Source: Candidatus Zipacnadia bacterium
GTDB taxonomy: Bacteria > Armatimonadota > Zipacnadia > Zipacnadales > UBA5352
Reading direction: 5' to 3'
Length of the DNA: 64,000 bases
Assembly: GCA_029821735.1 (NCBI GenBank)
Contig: JALGSU010000007.1
Coordinates: 1 to 64,000, forward strand
Within the stretch, counting starts at the first letter, position 1. Each line of letters begins with the position of its first letter. Made by a program: the position numbers and the translations under genes. A model generated the notes under the pieces. That model made no database searches, was not told the origin of the DNA, and was given only the letters and a program-made list of their open reading frames with translations. This document shows, piece after piece, positions 34,885 through 43,800 of the stretch.

Positions 34885-35655
34885 ATGCCGGCCCTGGTGA
34901 CCGTGGGCATGATCAAAGTGGTGCCCGTGAAGTGGGAGCCCGAGCAGAACTTGGCGACTCTCGAACGACTGATCCCGCAGGTCGCGGCCTCGGGAGCGCA
35001 GATCATCATCACACCTGAGGCGTTTCTCGACGGCTACGTGATTCACCAGGAGGACTGGACGCCAGAGCGCATGGCCGAGGTGTGCGAGCCGAGCCCGGAC
35101 GGCCCGCGCATGCAACGGATCCGGCAGATGGCGGCTGACGCGGACGTCTACCTCGTCGTCGGTGTCTCGGAGAAGCGCGGCGATGAATTCTACAACACAT
35201 GTCACCTGATCGGCCCGGGCGGCGACGTCGTGGGCAGCTACGATAAGCTGCAGGTCAACCCGCGCTACACGTATGGCAGGCGCATCGAGGTGTTCGACAC
35301 TCCCTGGTGCCCAGTGGGCATGATGATCTGCGCCGATCGCCGCTGGCCAGAAATCGCCCGGACGTTGCGCGTCAAGGGCGCGCGCCTCATTCTCATGCCC
35401 ACCTACGGCATGAAGGGCGAACCGAACGCGATGTGGATGCGGACGCGCTCGTACGAGAACGCTGTCTGGATCTGCTTCACGCATCCTGAGGAGAGCCTGA
35501 TCACTGACCCCAAGGGTGAGATCGCCGCGCAGCTCACCGATGAGAGCGAGTATCTCATCCACACCTGTGACCTGATGATCGAGGGCGCCACCGAGATGCT
35601 GGCCGACCGGCATCCGGATGTCTACGGCTTCGCATGGGAGGACGATCAGCAGTGA
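34885..35655 (+). CDS. Carbon-nitrogen hydrolase (nitrilase superfamily), cytoplasmic
   Basis: A 256-aa enzyme with the Glu-Lys-Cys triad at E45 (TPEAFLDGY), K121 (YDKLQV) and C149 (MMICADRRWPE). It resembles N-carbamoyl-amidase/omega-amidase types. ATG 34885 is used, with GGGGA upstream; ATG 34870 lies inside the end of the creatininase gene. The stop overlaps the GTG of the next gene (GTGA, 35652-35655). Confidence 0.9.
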   Translation: MPALVTVGMIKVVPVKWEPEQNLATLERLIPQVAASGAQIIITPEAFLDGYVIHQEDWTPERMAEVCEPSPDGPRMQRIRQMAADADVYLVVGVSEKRGDEFYNTCHLIGPGGDVVGSYDKLQVNPRYTYGRRIEVFDTPWCPVGMMICADRRWPEIARTLRVKGARLILMPTYGMKGEPNAMWMRTRSYENAVWICFTHPEESLITDPKGEIAAQLTDESEYLIHTCDLMIEGATEMLADRHPDVYGFAWEDDQQ

Positions 35656-36887
35656 CCGGCCCAGTAGACGCGATCACGATGTGCGGGACGCCTGAACAAC
35701 TCGGACTGGCATGGGGCACAATCAACGCCGCCAGGATTCGCGAGCACTTCGCGGCTTTCCTCGAGCGCAGCACCGACAGAGGAGTGGATGAGGCCGAACT
35801 GCTGACGCGCTGCTCGCGAGCCGTCGGGCTGGCGGAGGAGCTGGCGCCGCACTGGCGAGTAGAGTCGCACGCGGCCGCAGAAGCTGCAGGCGTGCCAGCG
35901 GACCTCTACTTCGCGTACCACCTGGCGAAGTACCGAGACCTGGTTTTCTGGGATGTCGAATGCACGTCGTATGCGGCTACCGGGTCGGCCACCAGAACGG
36001 GCGCTGCAGCGTTCCACAAGTCTCGAGACAACACAACACGCGAACAGGCGGGTTACACCAAGCATCAGGAACTGACGGGGGATGCAGTTCATGCGTTCGT
36101 GTCGATCGGCGACACAAGCGATACCGGCGTGATGATGATGGTTAATGACGCCGGCCTGTGCGCATCTGCCGACACAGGCGCGCCTGATCCGAACCCGTTC
36201 CACCAGGGCCTTATGAATCCGTGGGGGCTGCGCTACCTGGCCGAGTATGCTGATGATTGCCACCAGGCACTGGCGATTCTGCAGGAGTGGGTTGACGAGC
36301 GCATCTACGCAGGGAGCGGGAGAGCCACGAACTGGATGCTGGCCGACGCGGCCGGCAACGTGTTGCGGGTGGTGAACTTCAGTGACCACCTGGAGCCCGA
36401 GCTGATCGACGACGGTTTCCTGCTCAACTACGAGCGCACCGGCCTGCGCGAGTTCATGGGCGACCGTACCGGCGTGCTCTGCCCCGCCGCGCTGCGCGAG
36501 GCTTCGCGACTGCCCTCGGTGTCAATGCAGAGCACTATCTCATCGCTGACGGTGGACATCAACCCCGCGCGGCCCGAGCTGTCGGTCGCGTGGGTGTCAC
36601 TGGGCCAGCCTGCGCGAGCCCCCTACGTCCCAGTCTCGCTGCTGGCCGAGACAACGCCTCGGGCGCTCGTGGATGGCAGCCTCTACACGCTGGCGTCAGA
36701 ACGTGAGACGCCGGTGGAGTGCCTCTGCCAAGCCGAGGCGGAGTTCGTCGAGATGGCCGATGACGCGATCACGCGGGCAGGGACGCTGCTCGACCGGGGC
36801 GACCGGCCCGCGGCGGCCGCGGGCGTCGAGGCAATGAGCGCCGCATGCACAGCGAAGGCTGTCGAGGTACTCACTGCGGGCAGGTGA
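35652..36887 (+). CDS. C45-type Ntn hydrolase (acyl-transferase/peptidase-like)
   Basis: A 411-aa protein of the acyl-CoA:6-aminopenicillanate acyltransferase type. The presumed autoprocessing nucleophile is C104 in VECTSYAATGSA, followed by FHKSRDN and VNDAGLCASADTGAP, then the FLLNYERTGLREFM and SLTVDINPARPELSVAWVSLG blocks of the family. These enzymes process themselves and hydrolyse small amides. It starts at GTG 35652, overlapping the nitrilase stop, so the creatininase, nitrilase and C45 proteins are expected in linked amounts and probably on one pathway. Confidence 0.82.
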   Translation: MTGPVDAITMCGTPEQLGLAWGTINAARIREHFAAFLERSTDRGVDEAELLTRCSRAVGLAEELAPHWRVESHAAAEAAGVPADLYFAYHLAKYRDLVFWDVECTSYAATGSATRTGAAAFHKSRDNTTREQAGYTKHQELTGDAVHAFVSIGDTSDTGVMMMVNDAGLCASADTGAPDPNPFHQGLMNPWGLRYLAEYADDCHQALAILQEWVDERIYAGSGRATNWMLADAAGNVLRVVNFSDHLEPELIDDGFLLNYERTGLREFMGDRTGVLCPAALREASRLPSVSMQSTISSLTVDINPARPELSVAWVSLGQPARAPYVPVSLLAETTPRALVDGSLYTLASERETPVECLCQAEAEFVEMADDAITRAGTLLDRGDRPAAAAGVEAMSAACTAKAVEVLTAGR

Positions 36888-36956
36888 GCAGGACGACCGT
36901 GCCGAAGGTGCCACCTGCATCACGCGACCCGAGACCGCACTGAAGAGGTAGAACCC

Positions 36957-37955
36957 ATGGCGCTGCGAGTAGCAGTCGTAGGTTTCCGACACGGACACGT
37001 GACATCGATCGTTAGCGCGATCAAGAACCTCGACTATGTCGAACTGGTCGGCTGTGTCGAGGAGAGCACCGATGACATGCAGTATGTCGAGAGGGCGGGC
37101 GTTGAGTTGACCCACCCGACCGTGGACGACCTCCTCGACGACGTGGACTTCGACATCATGTGCTGTGGCGACTACTACGCCAAGCGCGGATCCCTGGCCA
37201 TCAAAGCCCTGAAGGCCGGGCGCCACTTCCATACCGACAAGCCGTTCTGCACCAGCATCGAAGAGTTGCGCGAAGTCAAGCAGCTCACCGAAGACACCGG
37301 CAAGGAGATCAACATCCACCTCTCGATGCGCTGCGGCGCGTCATACCTGGCCGCTGTCCGCGCGGTGCAGGACGGGCGCATCGGGACGTTCCTCGCCGCC
37401 TCCGCGTTCGGTCAACACCCGCTGGGTTACCCGGACACCCGCCCGCATTGGTATTTCGAGGAGGGTAAGCACGGGGGCACCATCAACGACCTGTGGATAC
37501 ACGGATGCGATATGGTTCGGTGGATGACGGGTCTCGAATACTCGAGCGTGGTCTCCGCTGAGTGCTGGAACGCACGTCTGCCTGAAGTCCCGTTCTTCCA
37601 GGACGGCGCACAGTGCCTCATGACCATGGAGGGCGGCCCGCGCGTCTTCGCCGACGTCTCCTACATGCCCGGCCACGGCTGGCAGTTCTTCATCTCCGGC
37701 TCCGAAGCCTATATGACAATCGATCACGCCGGCATCACTCTCCGCCCCGCAAGCGGCGACCCGGAAACCATCGAGCCCGCCGACGCCGACGACCTGCCCT
37801 TCACATCACCGTTCGAGGACTTCGCATCACACCTGGCGTTCGGCACCGAGCGCTGGCTGCCCATGGACGACTGCTTCCGCTCCACCATGGCCGCACTCGC
37901 CGCACAACACGCCGGCGATACCGGCGAGCGCGATACCGACATCCCCGCAATCTGA
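36957..37955 (+). CDS. Gfo/Idh/MocA-family oxidoreductase (second)
   Basis: A 332-aa NAD-dependent dehydrogenase-type protein starting ALRVAVVGFRHGHV. The active-site EKP is modified to DKPFCTS. The C-terminal half (GGTINDLWIHGCDMVRWMTG, FEDFASHLAFG) is of the family's short form. It lies 69 nt after the C45 gene on the same strand, with GAAGAGGT upstream, and may belong to the same operon. Only moderate similarity to the homologue at 10848-12005. Confidence 0.87.
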   Translation: MALRVAVVGFRHGHVTSIVSAIKNLDYVELVGCVEESTDDMQYVERAGVELTHPTVDDLLDDVDFDIMCCGDYYAKRGSLAIKALKAGRHFHTDKPFCTSIEELREVKQLTEDTGKEINIHLSMRCGASYLAAVRAVQDGRIGTFLAASAFGQHPLGYPDTRPHWYFEEGKHGGTINDLWIHGCDMVRWMTGLEYSSVVSAECWNARLPEVPFFQDGAQCLMTMEGGPRVFADVSYMPGHGWQFFISGSEAYMTIDHAGITLRPASGDPETIEPADADDLPFTSPFEDFASHLAFGTERWLPMDDCFRSTMAALAAQHAGDTGERDTDIPAI

Positions 37956-38007
37956 TACCGGGCCTCCCCGGCATCAACCGGAAGGCCGCGCTGCCGCGAC
38001 CGGCGAA

Positions 38008-39408
38008 TCACCAGTCACCGATCGGCCCATACGCCTCCGGGATGCGCTCGGTCCGGAACACGCCTTTGAAGCTCCGCGGCATGTTCACGCCCTTGTCGTT
38101 GAAGTACAGAGAGGCCGCGTGCGGCGTCAGGTCCACCTCTGCTGAGTACACACCCTCCTCGCCATCGGCGTGGACGAGCACAATCCCATCGCGGTCGATG
38201 ATGTTGCTGTCCCGCTGGCTGTAGATACTGGAGAGATAGATTACGCCACTCTCGATCGCGTGCGTGCGGGCGGTATCCGGCCAGGCGGTGTCGTTAGCGC
38301 GGCCGTCACCCCAGATCGGAGTACAGACGATGTCAGCACCGTTCATCGCCAAAGCCCGGGCACTCTCGGCGAAGTGGTGGTCGTAGCATATCTGGATACC
38401 GACTCGGCCGAGGTCCGTATCGAAGACCGGGAAGCTGCGGCCGGGCGTGAAGCCCCACTCGACCTCGGGAGATGGCAGGTGGACTTTGCGGTAGACGCCC
38501 ACGAGTTCACCTGACCGGCCGAAGAGCGCGGCGGAGTTGTAGGCGATGTCCCCATCGATCTCGTAGATGCCTGCGACCACGTAGATCCCGTGTTCAGCGG
38601 CAGCCTTGCTCAGCGCCTGAGACATGGGGCCTTCGGGGATGGCCTCGCATGCATCGAGCGCCTTGATGCCGAGGCCGGCGAAGTTGATGGCCTCGCCCAT
38701 ACACACGAGCTCAGCTCCCTGCTTGGCAGCTTCGGCGACTTGGTCAGCCGCCCACGCGCAGGCATCGTCAATGGTGCCCGTGGCGTGGCCTTGCACAACG
38801 GCCAGACGCGGGCGAACGGGCGCGGGAGGATCGCACGGGGTCACGCTGATGTCGCTGAACGCCACGCTGCCGCCGGACGACCAGCGCGCCATCACGTCAA
38901 CGGTCAGGCGATTGGCCCACTCGATGGGCACCGGCAGCACTACATCCACGCGAGCGTTGCGGGCGTTTATGCTCTCCCAGTCCGGGAAGTGCCGATAGAG
39001 CCAGGAGGTCTGGCTGGGCTGCACCATCGGGTCAGCGCCCCAGTGCACGCGAAGCACTGCGTGGTCGAGCGCGCGCGCGTCGCCAGTGCAGCGAACCCGT
39101 GCCTGAACGCGAACGGCGCGCGTCCCCGCCGGCAGACTCGCGGTCTGTGCGAGGTAGCCCATCGAGGCGCCGTTATCGCGCATGATGAAGCGCGCCCACC
39201 GTTGACCGTCATCGGTGAGTACGCGCAAGTCTGGCGCAGTGCGCGGGTTACCCACGCTCAGCGCCCATCCCACGGGAACGCCATCCGCGCCGACATCAGC
39301 GAAGTCGGCGTTGGTGAGCACGTTGTCGTCGGCCATGCTCGGCTCCCCTCCCAGCGAAACAAGTGTCAGCAACGCAGCGATCGTCAGAGCGTGTCGCGCG
39401 CAGATCAT
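38008..39408 (-). CDS. Secreted nitrilase-superfamily protein with N-terminal binding domain
   Basis: A 466-aa protein with a signal peptide (residues 1-~26), a beta-sandwich-like region (~27-192, VLTNADFADVGADGVPVGW, typical of carbohydrate-binding modules) and a C-terminal carbon-nitrogen hydrolase with all three catalytic residues: E239 (CMGEAIN), K308 (YRKVHLPS), C341 (IQICYDHHF). Nitrilase-fold enzymes are usually cytoplasmic; a secreted one joined to a binding domain suggests degradation of an external amide or amidated polymer. ATGA overlap (39405-39408) couples it to the upstream 890-aa gene. It is convergent with the preceding oxidoreductase. Confidence 0.85.
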   Translation of the reverse strand: MICARHALTIAALLTLVSLGGEPSMADDNVLTNADFADVGADGVPVGWALSVGNPRTAPDLRVLTDDGQRWARFIMRDNGASMGYLAQTASLPAGTRAVRVQARVRCTGDARALDHAVLRVHWGADPMVQPSQTSWLYRHFPDWESINARNARVDVVLPVPIEWANRLTVDVMARWSSGGSVAFSDISVTPCDPPAPVRPRLAVVQGHATGTIDDACAWAADQVAEAAKQGAELVCMGEAINFAGLGIKALDACEAIPEGPMSQALSKAAAEHGIYVVAGIYEIDGDIAYNSAALFGRSGELVGVYRKVHLPSPEVEWGFTPGRSFPVFDTDLGRVGIQICYDHHFAESARALAMNGADIVCTPIWGDGRANDTAWPDTARTHAIESGVIYLSSIYSQRDSNIIDRDGIVLVHADGEEGVYSAEVDLTPHAASLYFNDKGVNMPRSFKGVFRTERIPEAYGPIGDW

Positions 39409-42077
39409 GGTTTCTCATCCCACCTCAGAATGCCGCCCGGGAGTTCAGCAGCTCCCGCATAGGGCCCGGCGGGGACGGCCGTAAAGTAGCGCAGGTCGAG
39501 CGCACCAAGTAGCTTGAGCGTCAGGGCGGCGAGCGCCTCTTCATCTGGTGCGCCAATGAGCAGTTGCTCGCCGGAGCAGCGGACCGAGGCGGGGCCATCA
39601 GCAAGCCGGACGAGTACCGCGGGCCGGTCGGTCACTGCGCCCTCGATGACGGGCACTTCGGCGTAGTCGCCATCGGCAAGCACATGCTTGTGCCAGTAAG
39701 TGAAGTAGCCCTGCAGGCGCTCAGCGGAGAGGCGGACGGCATCGCTGGCTCCCTCGGGAATGCTGATGGTGGCCGTGGCGAACGGGAAGTCCAGAAGCTG
39801 TGGCTCCTCGCACTGCAGCCAAGTCGAGGCGAAGCGCACGACGATCTCACTTTCGCCCCTCAACTCAAGGGCGAGCATGGTGAGGCGCTCACCGGCGATT
39901 CGCGGCGTCTGTCCGTTAACCGTCACCTCGGAGATGACCATGTCAGTTGGGATGCGAATCGGGATCTCGACGCGCCCCTGACCGTGAAGAGTCATGCGCA
40001 GTTCGCCACCGTCCGAGCCAAGATTACTCGTGATCGCAGCAGACTGGACGGCAACGGCGGGCACCACCAGCGCCTGCGCGCGCAGCAGGATCGGCGTGCG
40101 GGCGGGCACGTCAAGGTTGACGATAGTCTCGCCCTGGTAGACGGTGTTGAGCAGCTCTCCCCCATCGCTCGTGGTGAACAGCAAGGCCCCGTCGGCAATG
40201 CGCTCGTTCTCAATGGCGACCTCGGCCTCGACCTCACCGGCGGTCTCGTGGGCGATGGCGATCAGCGTTCCCAGGCCGTCACCGTAGCGCGTGACCCAGC
40301 ACGGATCAGGAACGCGAGTGGCGGGCACGGGCTGCCATCCGGCATGCACGCACTCCACGATGGTGGGCAACCACTGGACGAGGCGTTCGACGCCCTTCGT
40401 GTAAGCAGGTGGGGGGATGATACCATTGCGCAGCGACTGCATCAGCGTGAAATCGGCCAGCCCACGGATCGCCATGCGAATTTGCTCGGGCCGGGCCTTG
40501 GCGACATCGATGAAATCGTTGAGGCCATAGCCCTCCCAGAAGACGATGGTCTTCCGGCCGGACATCCAGCGCAGGGCATTGGGGTAGTCGCGAGATATCT
40601 TCCAGGGCTCGCCCTCGAGCATGATGCTGTCGGCGTAGAGCGGCGAGCTGTACGAGCCGGTCGGGTGGGTATTGGCGACCACGCCAGCGACCTGCCCATC
40701 GCGGGTGGTGAGCGTGTGCACGAACTGCATCAGCCGCGCAACCGCGACGTTGTTGCGACAGTAAGGACCACTGTCGTCCCACGCGCGACCGTCGAGCCGG
40801 GACAGCGCCGGGCCGCGGTACTTGCCGCCGCCCTCGGCAGTGTCGAAGGCGAAGCCCTGCATGGTGAGCTCGGCAAGCACTTGGGCCATATCGATGTGGC
40901 TCTGCTCAGCGAATGAGGTATTGTAGGGGAACATGAGGCGTTCGTTGTCATGGCCCGTGACCCAGGGGGTGAGGAACACAGTCTTGATGTCCGGGTCCTC
41001 AACCAGCGCGTCTGAGTAGCGCTCCAGTGCGAGCTTATCCTCACACCAGACCTGAGAGGGGACGTAGAACATCATGGCGACGTCGGTGCGGACGGACTTG
41101 TCGAAATGCTCGCGGCGCCACTGGTAGAAGTCCTCCCGTGACTGCGCCCGTTCGTTGGCAATTGGCCGGGCCGACTCGTAGTCCCAAAGCTCCTCGCGGC
41201 CATAGATGTCGCCCGTCCGGCGGAAGGGCGCGTAGCACCAGTCCCAACCACCGTAGAGTCGGCGGCAAATTTCGGCCGATACGACAGCGTCATCGGCGCG
41301 CCACGCTTGGTATTCAGCGCCGCCGAGCGAAACGCGGGCATCGACGCCGGGGCTCGGCAGGAACATTTCCGGCCAGGTGGCGTAGTATGCTTCAAGAATT
41401 TCGCGATAGCCCCACTCGCCAGGGCGCGACGCGAGGAAGAACGCCACCGTGTCCGCTTGCCCGGGATCGAGGACGAGGCGCGTCACTGTGCGTAGCACGG
41501 CGCCGTCAGCGGCGGGCACATAGAGGTGGTGGAACCATGAACGCAACTCAGTGGCGGCGAGACCCATACCGAAGCTGGCGCGATCATTCCAGAGCGCGCA
41601 CAGGTTCAGGCGGCCCATGAACTTGTCCTCGCCAAACTCCTCAGTCGGCTGATCTGCGACTGAGCGCCCATCGAACACACTGATGTCCTCAGAGGACGGC
41701 ACGGCGGCCTCAATGCCAAGCTCCAGAAGCTGCTGCGTGGCGCCGCTGTTGCGGGCGGTGAGTGCCACCAGGACTGACTCGTTCAGGCGAGTGATGGTGG
41801 CGGTCAGGTCCAGCGGCATATCAGTCGCGAAGTTGAGCGACATGCCGTTGTCGGCGGCAATGGCGGCTGGTGTGATAGCGACCTGCTCGCCGGCGACGCC
41901 GTCATACAGATAGACGCGGAGGGCGGAGATCAGACCGGGATCGAAGGCGCTGGCGCAGCGTATGTTGCCGGCCTGCGCATCGAGAGAGATGGCCATGTTG
42001 CCGGCCTCAAAGGGTGTCTGCGCGGACGCGCATGAGACAGACAGGACAAGCGTGATAAGCATGAGGGCGCGTTTCAC
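39405..42077 (-). CDS. Large secreted protein, glycoside-hydrolase-like, unknown family
   Basis: An 890-aa protein with signal peptide MKRALMLITLVLSVSCASAQ. The central part (residues ~230-640) has TIM-barrel-like features: WDWCYAPFRRTGD, MMFYVPSQVWCED, IKTVFLTPWVTGHDNERLMFP, GFAFDTAEGGGKY. The last ~250 residues look like beta-domains. No known family motif was recognised, so the catalytic residues are uncertain. It overlaps both neighbours by 4 nt (ATGA), forming a three-gene secreted operon with 279-aa and nitrilase-type proteins, which implies a shared external substrate. Confidence 0.72.
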   Translation of the reverse strand: MKRALMLITLVLSVSCASAQTPFEAGNMAISLDAQAGNIRCASAFDPGLISALRVYLYDGVAGEQVAITPAAIAADNGMSLNFATDMPLDLTATITRLNESVLVALTARNSGATQQLLELGIEAAVPSSEDISVFDGRSVADQPTEEFGEDKFMGRLNLCALWNDRASFGMGLAATELRSWFHHLYVPAADGAVLRTVTRLVLDPGQADTVAFFLASRPGEWGYREILEAYYATWPEMFLPSPGVDARVSLGGAEYQAWRADDAVVSAEICRRLYGGWDWCYAPFRRTGDIYGREELWDYESARPIANERAQSREDFYQWRREHFDKSVRTDVAMMFYVPSQVWCEDKLALERYSDALVEDPDIKTVFLTPWVTGHDNERLMFPYNTSFAEQSHIDMAQVLAELTMQGFAFDTAEGGGKYRGPALSRLDGRAWDDSGPYCRNNVAVARLMQFVHTLTTRDGQVAGVVANTHPTGSYSSPLYADSIMLEGEPWKISRDYPNALRWMSGRKTIVFWEGYGLNDFIDVAKARPEQIRMAIRGLADFTLMQSLRNGIIPPPAYTKGVERLVQWLPTIVECVHAGWQPVPATRVPDPCWVTRYGDGLGTLIAIAHETAGEVEAEVAIENERIADGALLFTTSDGGELLNTVYQGETIVNLDVPARTPILLRAQALVVPAVAVQSAAITSNLGSDGGELRMTLHGQGRVEIPIRIPTDMVISEVTVNGQTPRIAGERLTMLALELRGESEIVVRFASTWLQCEEPQLLDFPFATATISIPEGASDAVRLSAERLQGYFTYWHKHVLADGDYAEVPVIEGAVTDRPAVLVRLADGPASVRCSGEQLLIGAPDEEALAALTLKLLGALDLRYFTAVPAGPYAGAAELPGGILRWDEKP

Positions 42078-42913
42078 TGGACCTCACCCCCCGGTGCGGG
42101 ATAGGCGACAGAGGTCTCGTTGCCAGCCGTGTCCGTCGCAATCACCGACCAGGTCGCCTGCGTCTGCGTGTCCTCGACGGTGATCTCGAAGGGCTCGATG
42201 ATGACCGGTCCCTCGGGAGATACGTAGAGCTCGGTGCCAGCTTCGTCGATGATGCGCACCGACTTGAGCTGCGCGCCAGCCGGGTCGACTGCAACGTGCA
42301 GGTCAGTGGTCGCCGGGCCGAGATAGATGTCATCGAACCAGGTCTCACCGGGGCTGAAATATGAGCCCATGGAGATGGCGATCTCACTCACTTCGGGCGG
42401 GATCTGCAGCATCTTCTCGAAGCGCACCCACTCGTCGACCTCAGGGTCTGTCATCGCTTCGGGTGGGAGGAAGACCGGCGAGAGCCAATGATCGCGCTTG
42501 CTGCCAGCGTAGAAACGCTCGTCGAAGTGCATGGCGACGCCGTCGCGCTCGTAGTTCGCTTTCGCGAAGATCAGAAGGCGCCCCCCACTGGTGCGGTAGT
42601 AGCCCGCGAGAAGGTAGCTCGCGCCGGGCTGGACATTGACGGCCTGTGTCCAGTAGCCCGACATGACCTTTTCGATGGCGCTCACGTGCAGGCTGCGGGA
42701 TCCGGTACGGCCAGTGTTCTCCCAGTGATTGTTGAAGTTCTCAGGCACCGCCGTGCCAAAGCGCCAGGCGGCGGGCTCGCCGTCACCATCCTCGATGCTG
42801 GGGTTGGCAATGAGGTTTGCGGCAGCGACAGGCGGGTCGGTAGTGACCGTGATCTCAACCGCAGACGCGGCAGTTACTGCGAGGAGTATGAAAGCGACAG
42901 CGACGGTTTTCAT
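42074..42913 (-). CDS. Secreted protein with carbohydrate-binding-like domain
   Basis: A 279-aa protein with signal peptide (residues 1-~18). Residues ~30-205 form a beta-sandwich of the kind NLIANPSIEDGDGEPAAWRF...GSRSLHVS...ETWFDDIYLG, seen in CBM4/9/22-like modules. The C-terminal ~70 residues (TVEDTQTQATWSVIATDTAGNET) resemble an Ig-like domain. It has no catalytic motif. It is the first gene of the minus-strand operon that runs through 39405 to 38008. Confidence 0.75.
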   Translation of the reverse strand: MKTVAVAFILLAVTAASAVEITVTTDPPVAAANLIANPSIEDGDGEPAAWRFGTAVPENFNNHWENTGRTGSRSLHVSAIEKVMSGYWTQAVNVQPGASYLLAGYYRTSGGRLLIFAKANYERDGVAMHFDERFYAGSKRDHWLSPVFLPPEAMTDPEVDEWVRFEKMLQIPPEVSEIAISMGSYFSPGETWFDDIYLGPATTDLHVAVDPAGAQLKSVRIIDEAGTELYVSPEGPVIIEPFEITVEDTQTQATWSVIATDTAGNETSVAYPAPGGEVQ

Positions 42914-43056
42914 TGGGCATGACGACCTTTCGGGCTGCTCAGATGTGACAGGGGGCAGTTCGCCCGGGAGTCGCGCCGGACCTGCGTTGCGCGGAGGAAC
43001 GGGCCCTTGACCGGGGAAATGGGTTACATCATCTCACGTTCGGAGGAACTGACCCA

Positions 43057-43713
43057 GTGCGACGACACGGCTTCACACTCATCGAGTTGCTCGTTGTGAT
43101 CGCTATCATCGCGATTCTGGCCGCAATCCTGTTCCCCGTGTTCGCCCGCGCGCGCGAGAAGGCACGCAGCGCCTCATGCCAGTCGAATCTTCGGCAGCTT
43201 GGCATCGCTGTCGGCATGTATCTGGACGACTACGACGGCCGCTACCCGTGGGACGATCTGACCCAGGGCACGCAGGAGGGCGTCGACCCGACGTGGACGT
43301 GGCGGCTGATGGTGTACCCTTACGTGAACAACGTTCAGGTCTACGTGTGCCCATCCGCGCCGGAGCTGTCGGGCTTCAACGCCGTCTGGCCAGACTTCAA
43401 CCGGACTGCGGGATACGCCATCAATCATGTGCATTGGGACAATGATCTGGGCAACGGCGCAGAGCCACCGCCGGGGCGTTCCAACACTGAGGTACGGTTC
43501 CCCGCCAGAACTGTCCTGCTTACCGACTTCACCGGCGAATACGTAATCAGCCACTTCGGGACCCAGCAACATGGTTTCGTGCGAGCGGACGAGGGCGCGT
43601 CGCGTCATAACGGTGGGTGCAACTATGCGTACTGCGACGGGCACGTGAAGTGGCACCGGCCTACGCAGATCACCTGCACCGACGCGGAGTGTTTCTGGTC
43701 GATCGGCGGGTGA
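43057..43713 (+). CDS. Prepilin-like protein, H-x9-DG family (solitary copy)
   Basis: A 218-aa pilin-like protein outside the array. Leader MRRHG, then [24 protein letters not shown] and a C-terminal [17 protein letters not shown]. Starts at GTG 43057 with GGAGGA 9 nt upstream. The middle is unrelated to the array copies ([28 protein letters not shown]), so it is an older paralogue. It is divergent from the secreted operon. Confidence 0.9.
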   Translation: MRRHGFTLIELLVVIAIIAILAAILFPVFARAREKARSASCQSNLRQLGIAVGMYLDDYDGRYPWDDLTQGTQEGVDPTWTWRLMVYPYVNNVQVYVCPSAPELSGFNAVWPDFNRTAGYAINHVHWDNDLGNGAEPPPGRSNTEVRFPARTVLLTDFTGEYVISHFGTQQHGFVRADEGASRHNGGCNYAYCDGHVKWHRPTQITCTDAECFWSIGG

Positions 43714-43735
43714 CCAGATAGCCAGCGCAGCACGA

Positions 43736-43765
43736 CGGCGGCCGGGGTTGATGCCCCAGCCGCCG
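43736..43765. terminator. Hairpin between convergent genes
   Basis: Stem CGGCGGCCGGGG / CCCCAGCCGCCG with one mismatch and a 6-nt loop; no clear T-run, so a bidirectional terminator is only probable. Confidence 0.55.
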
Positions 43766-43800
43766 ACATGTACGTCTGACGCCGCAAGGACGCGGTGGAG

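Noticed and set aside
39564..40916. 450-aa plus-strand ORF within the 890-aa gene
   Set aside because: No motif, no ribosome site; the minus-strand gene has a signal peptide and coupled neighbours.
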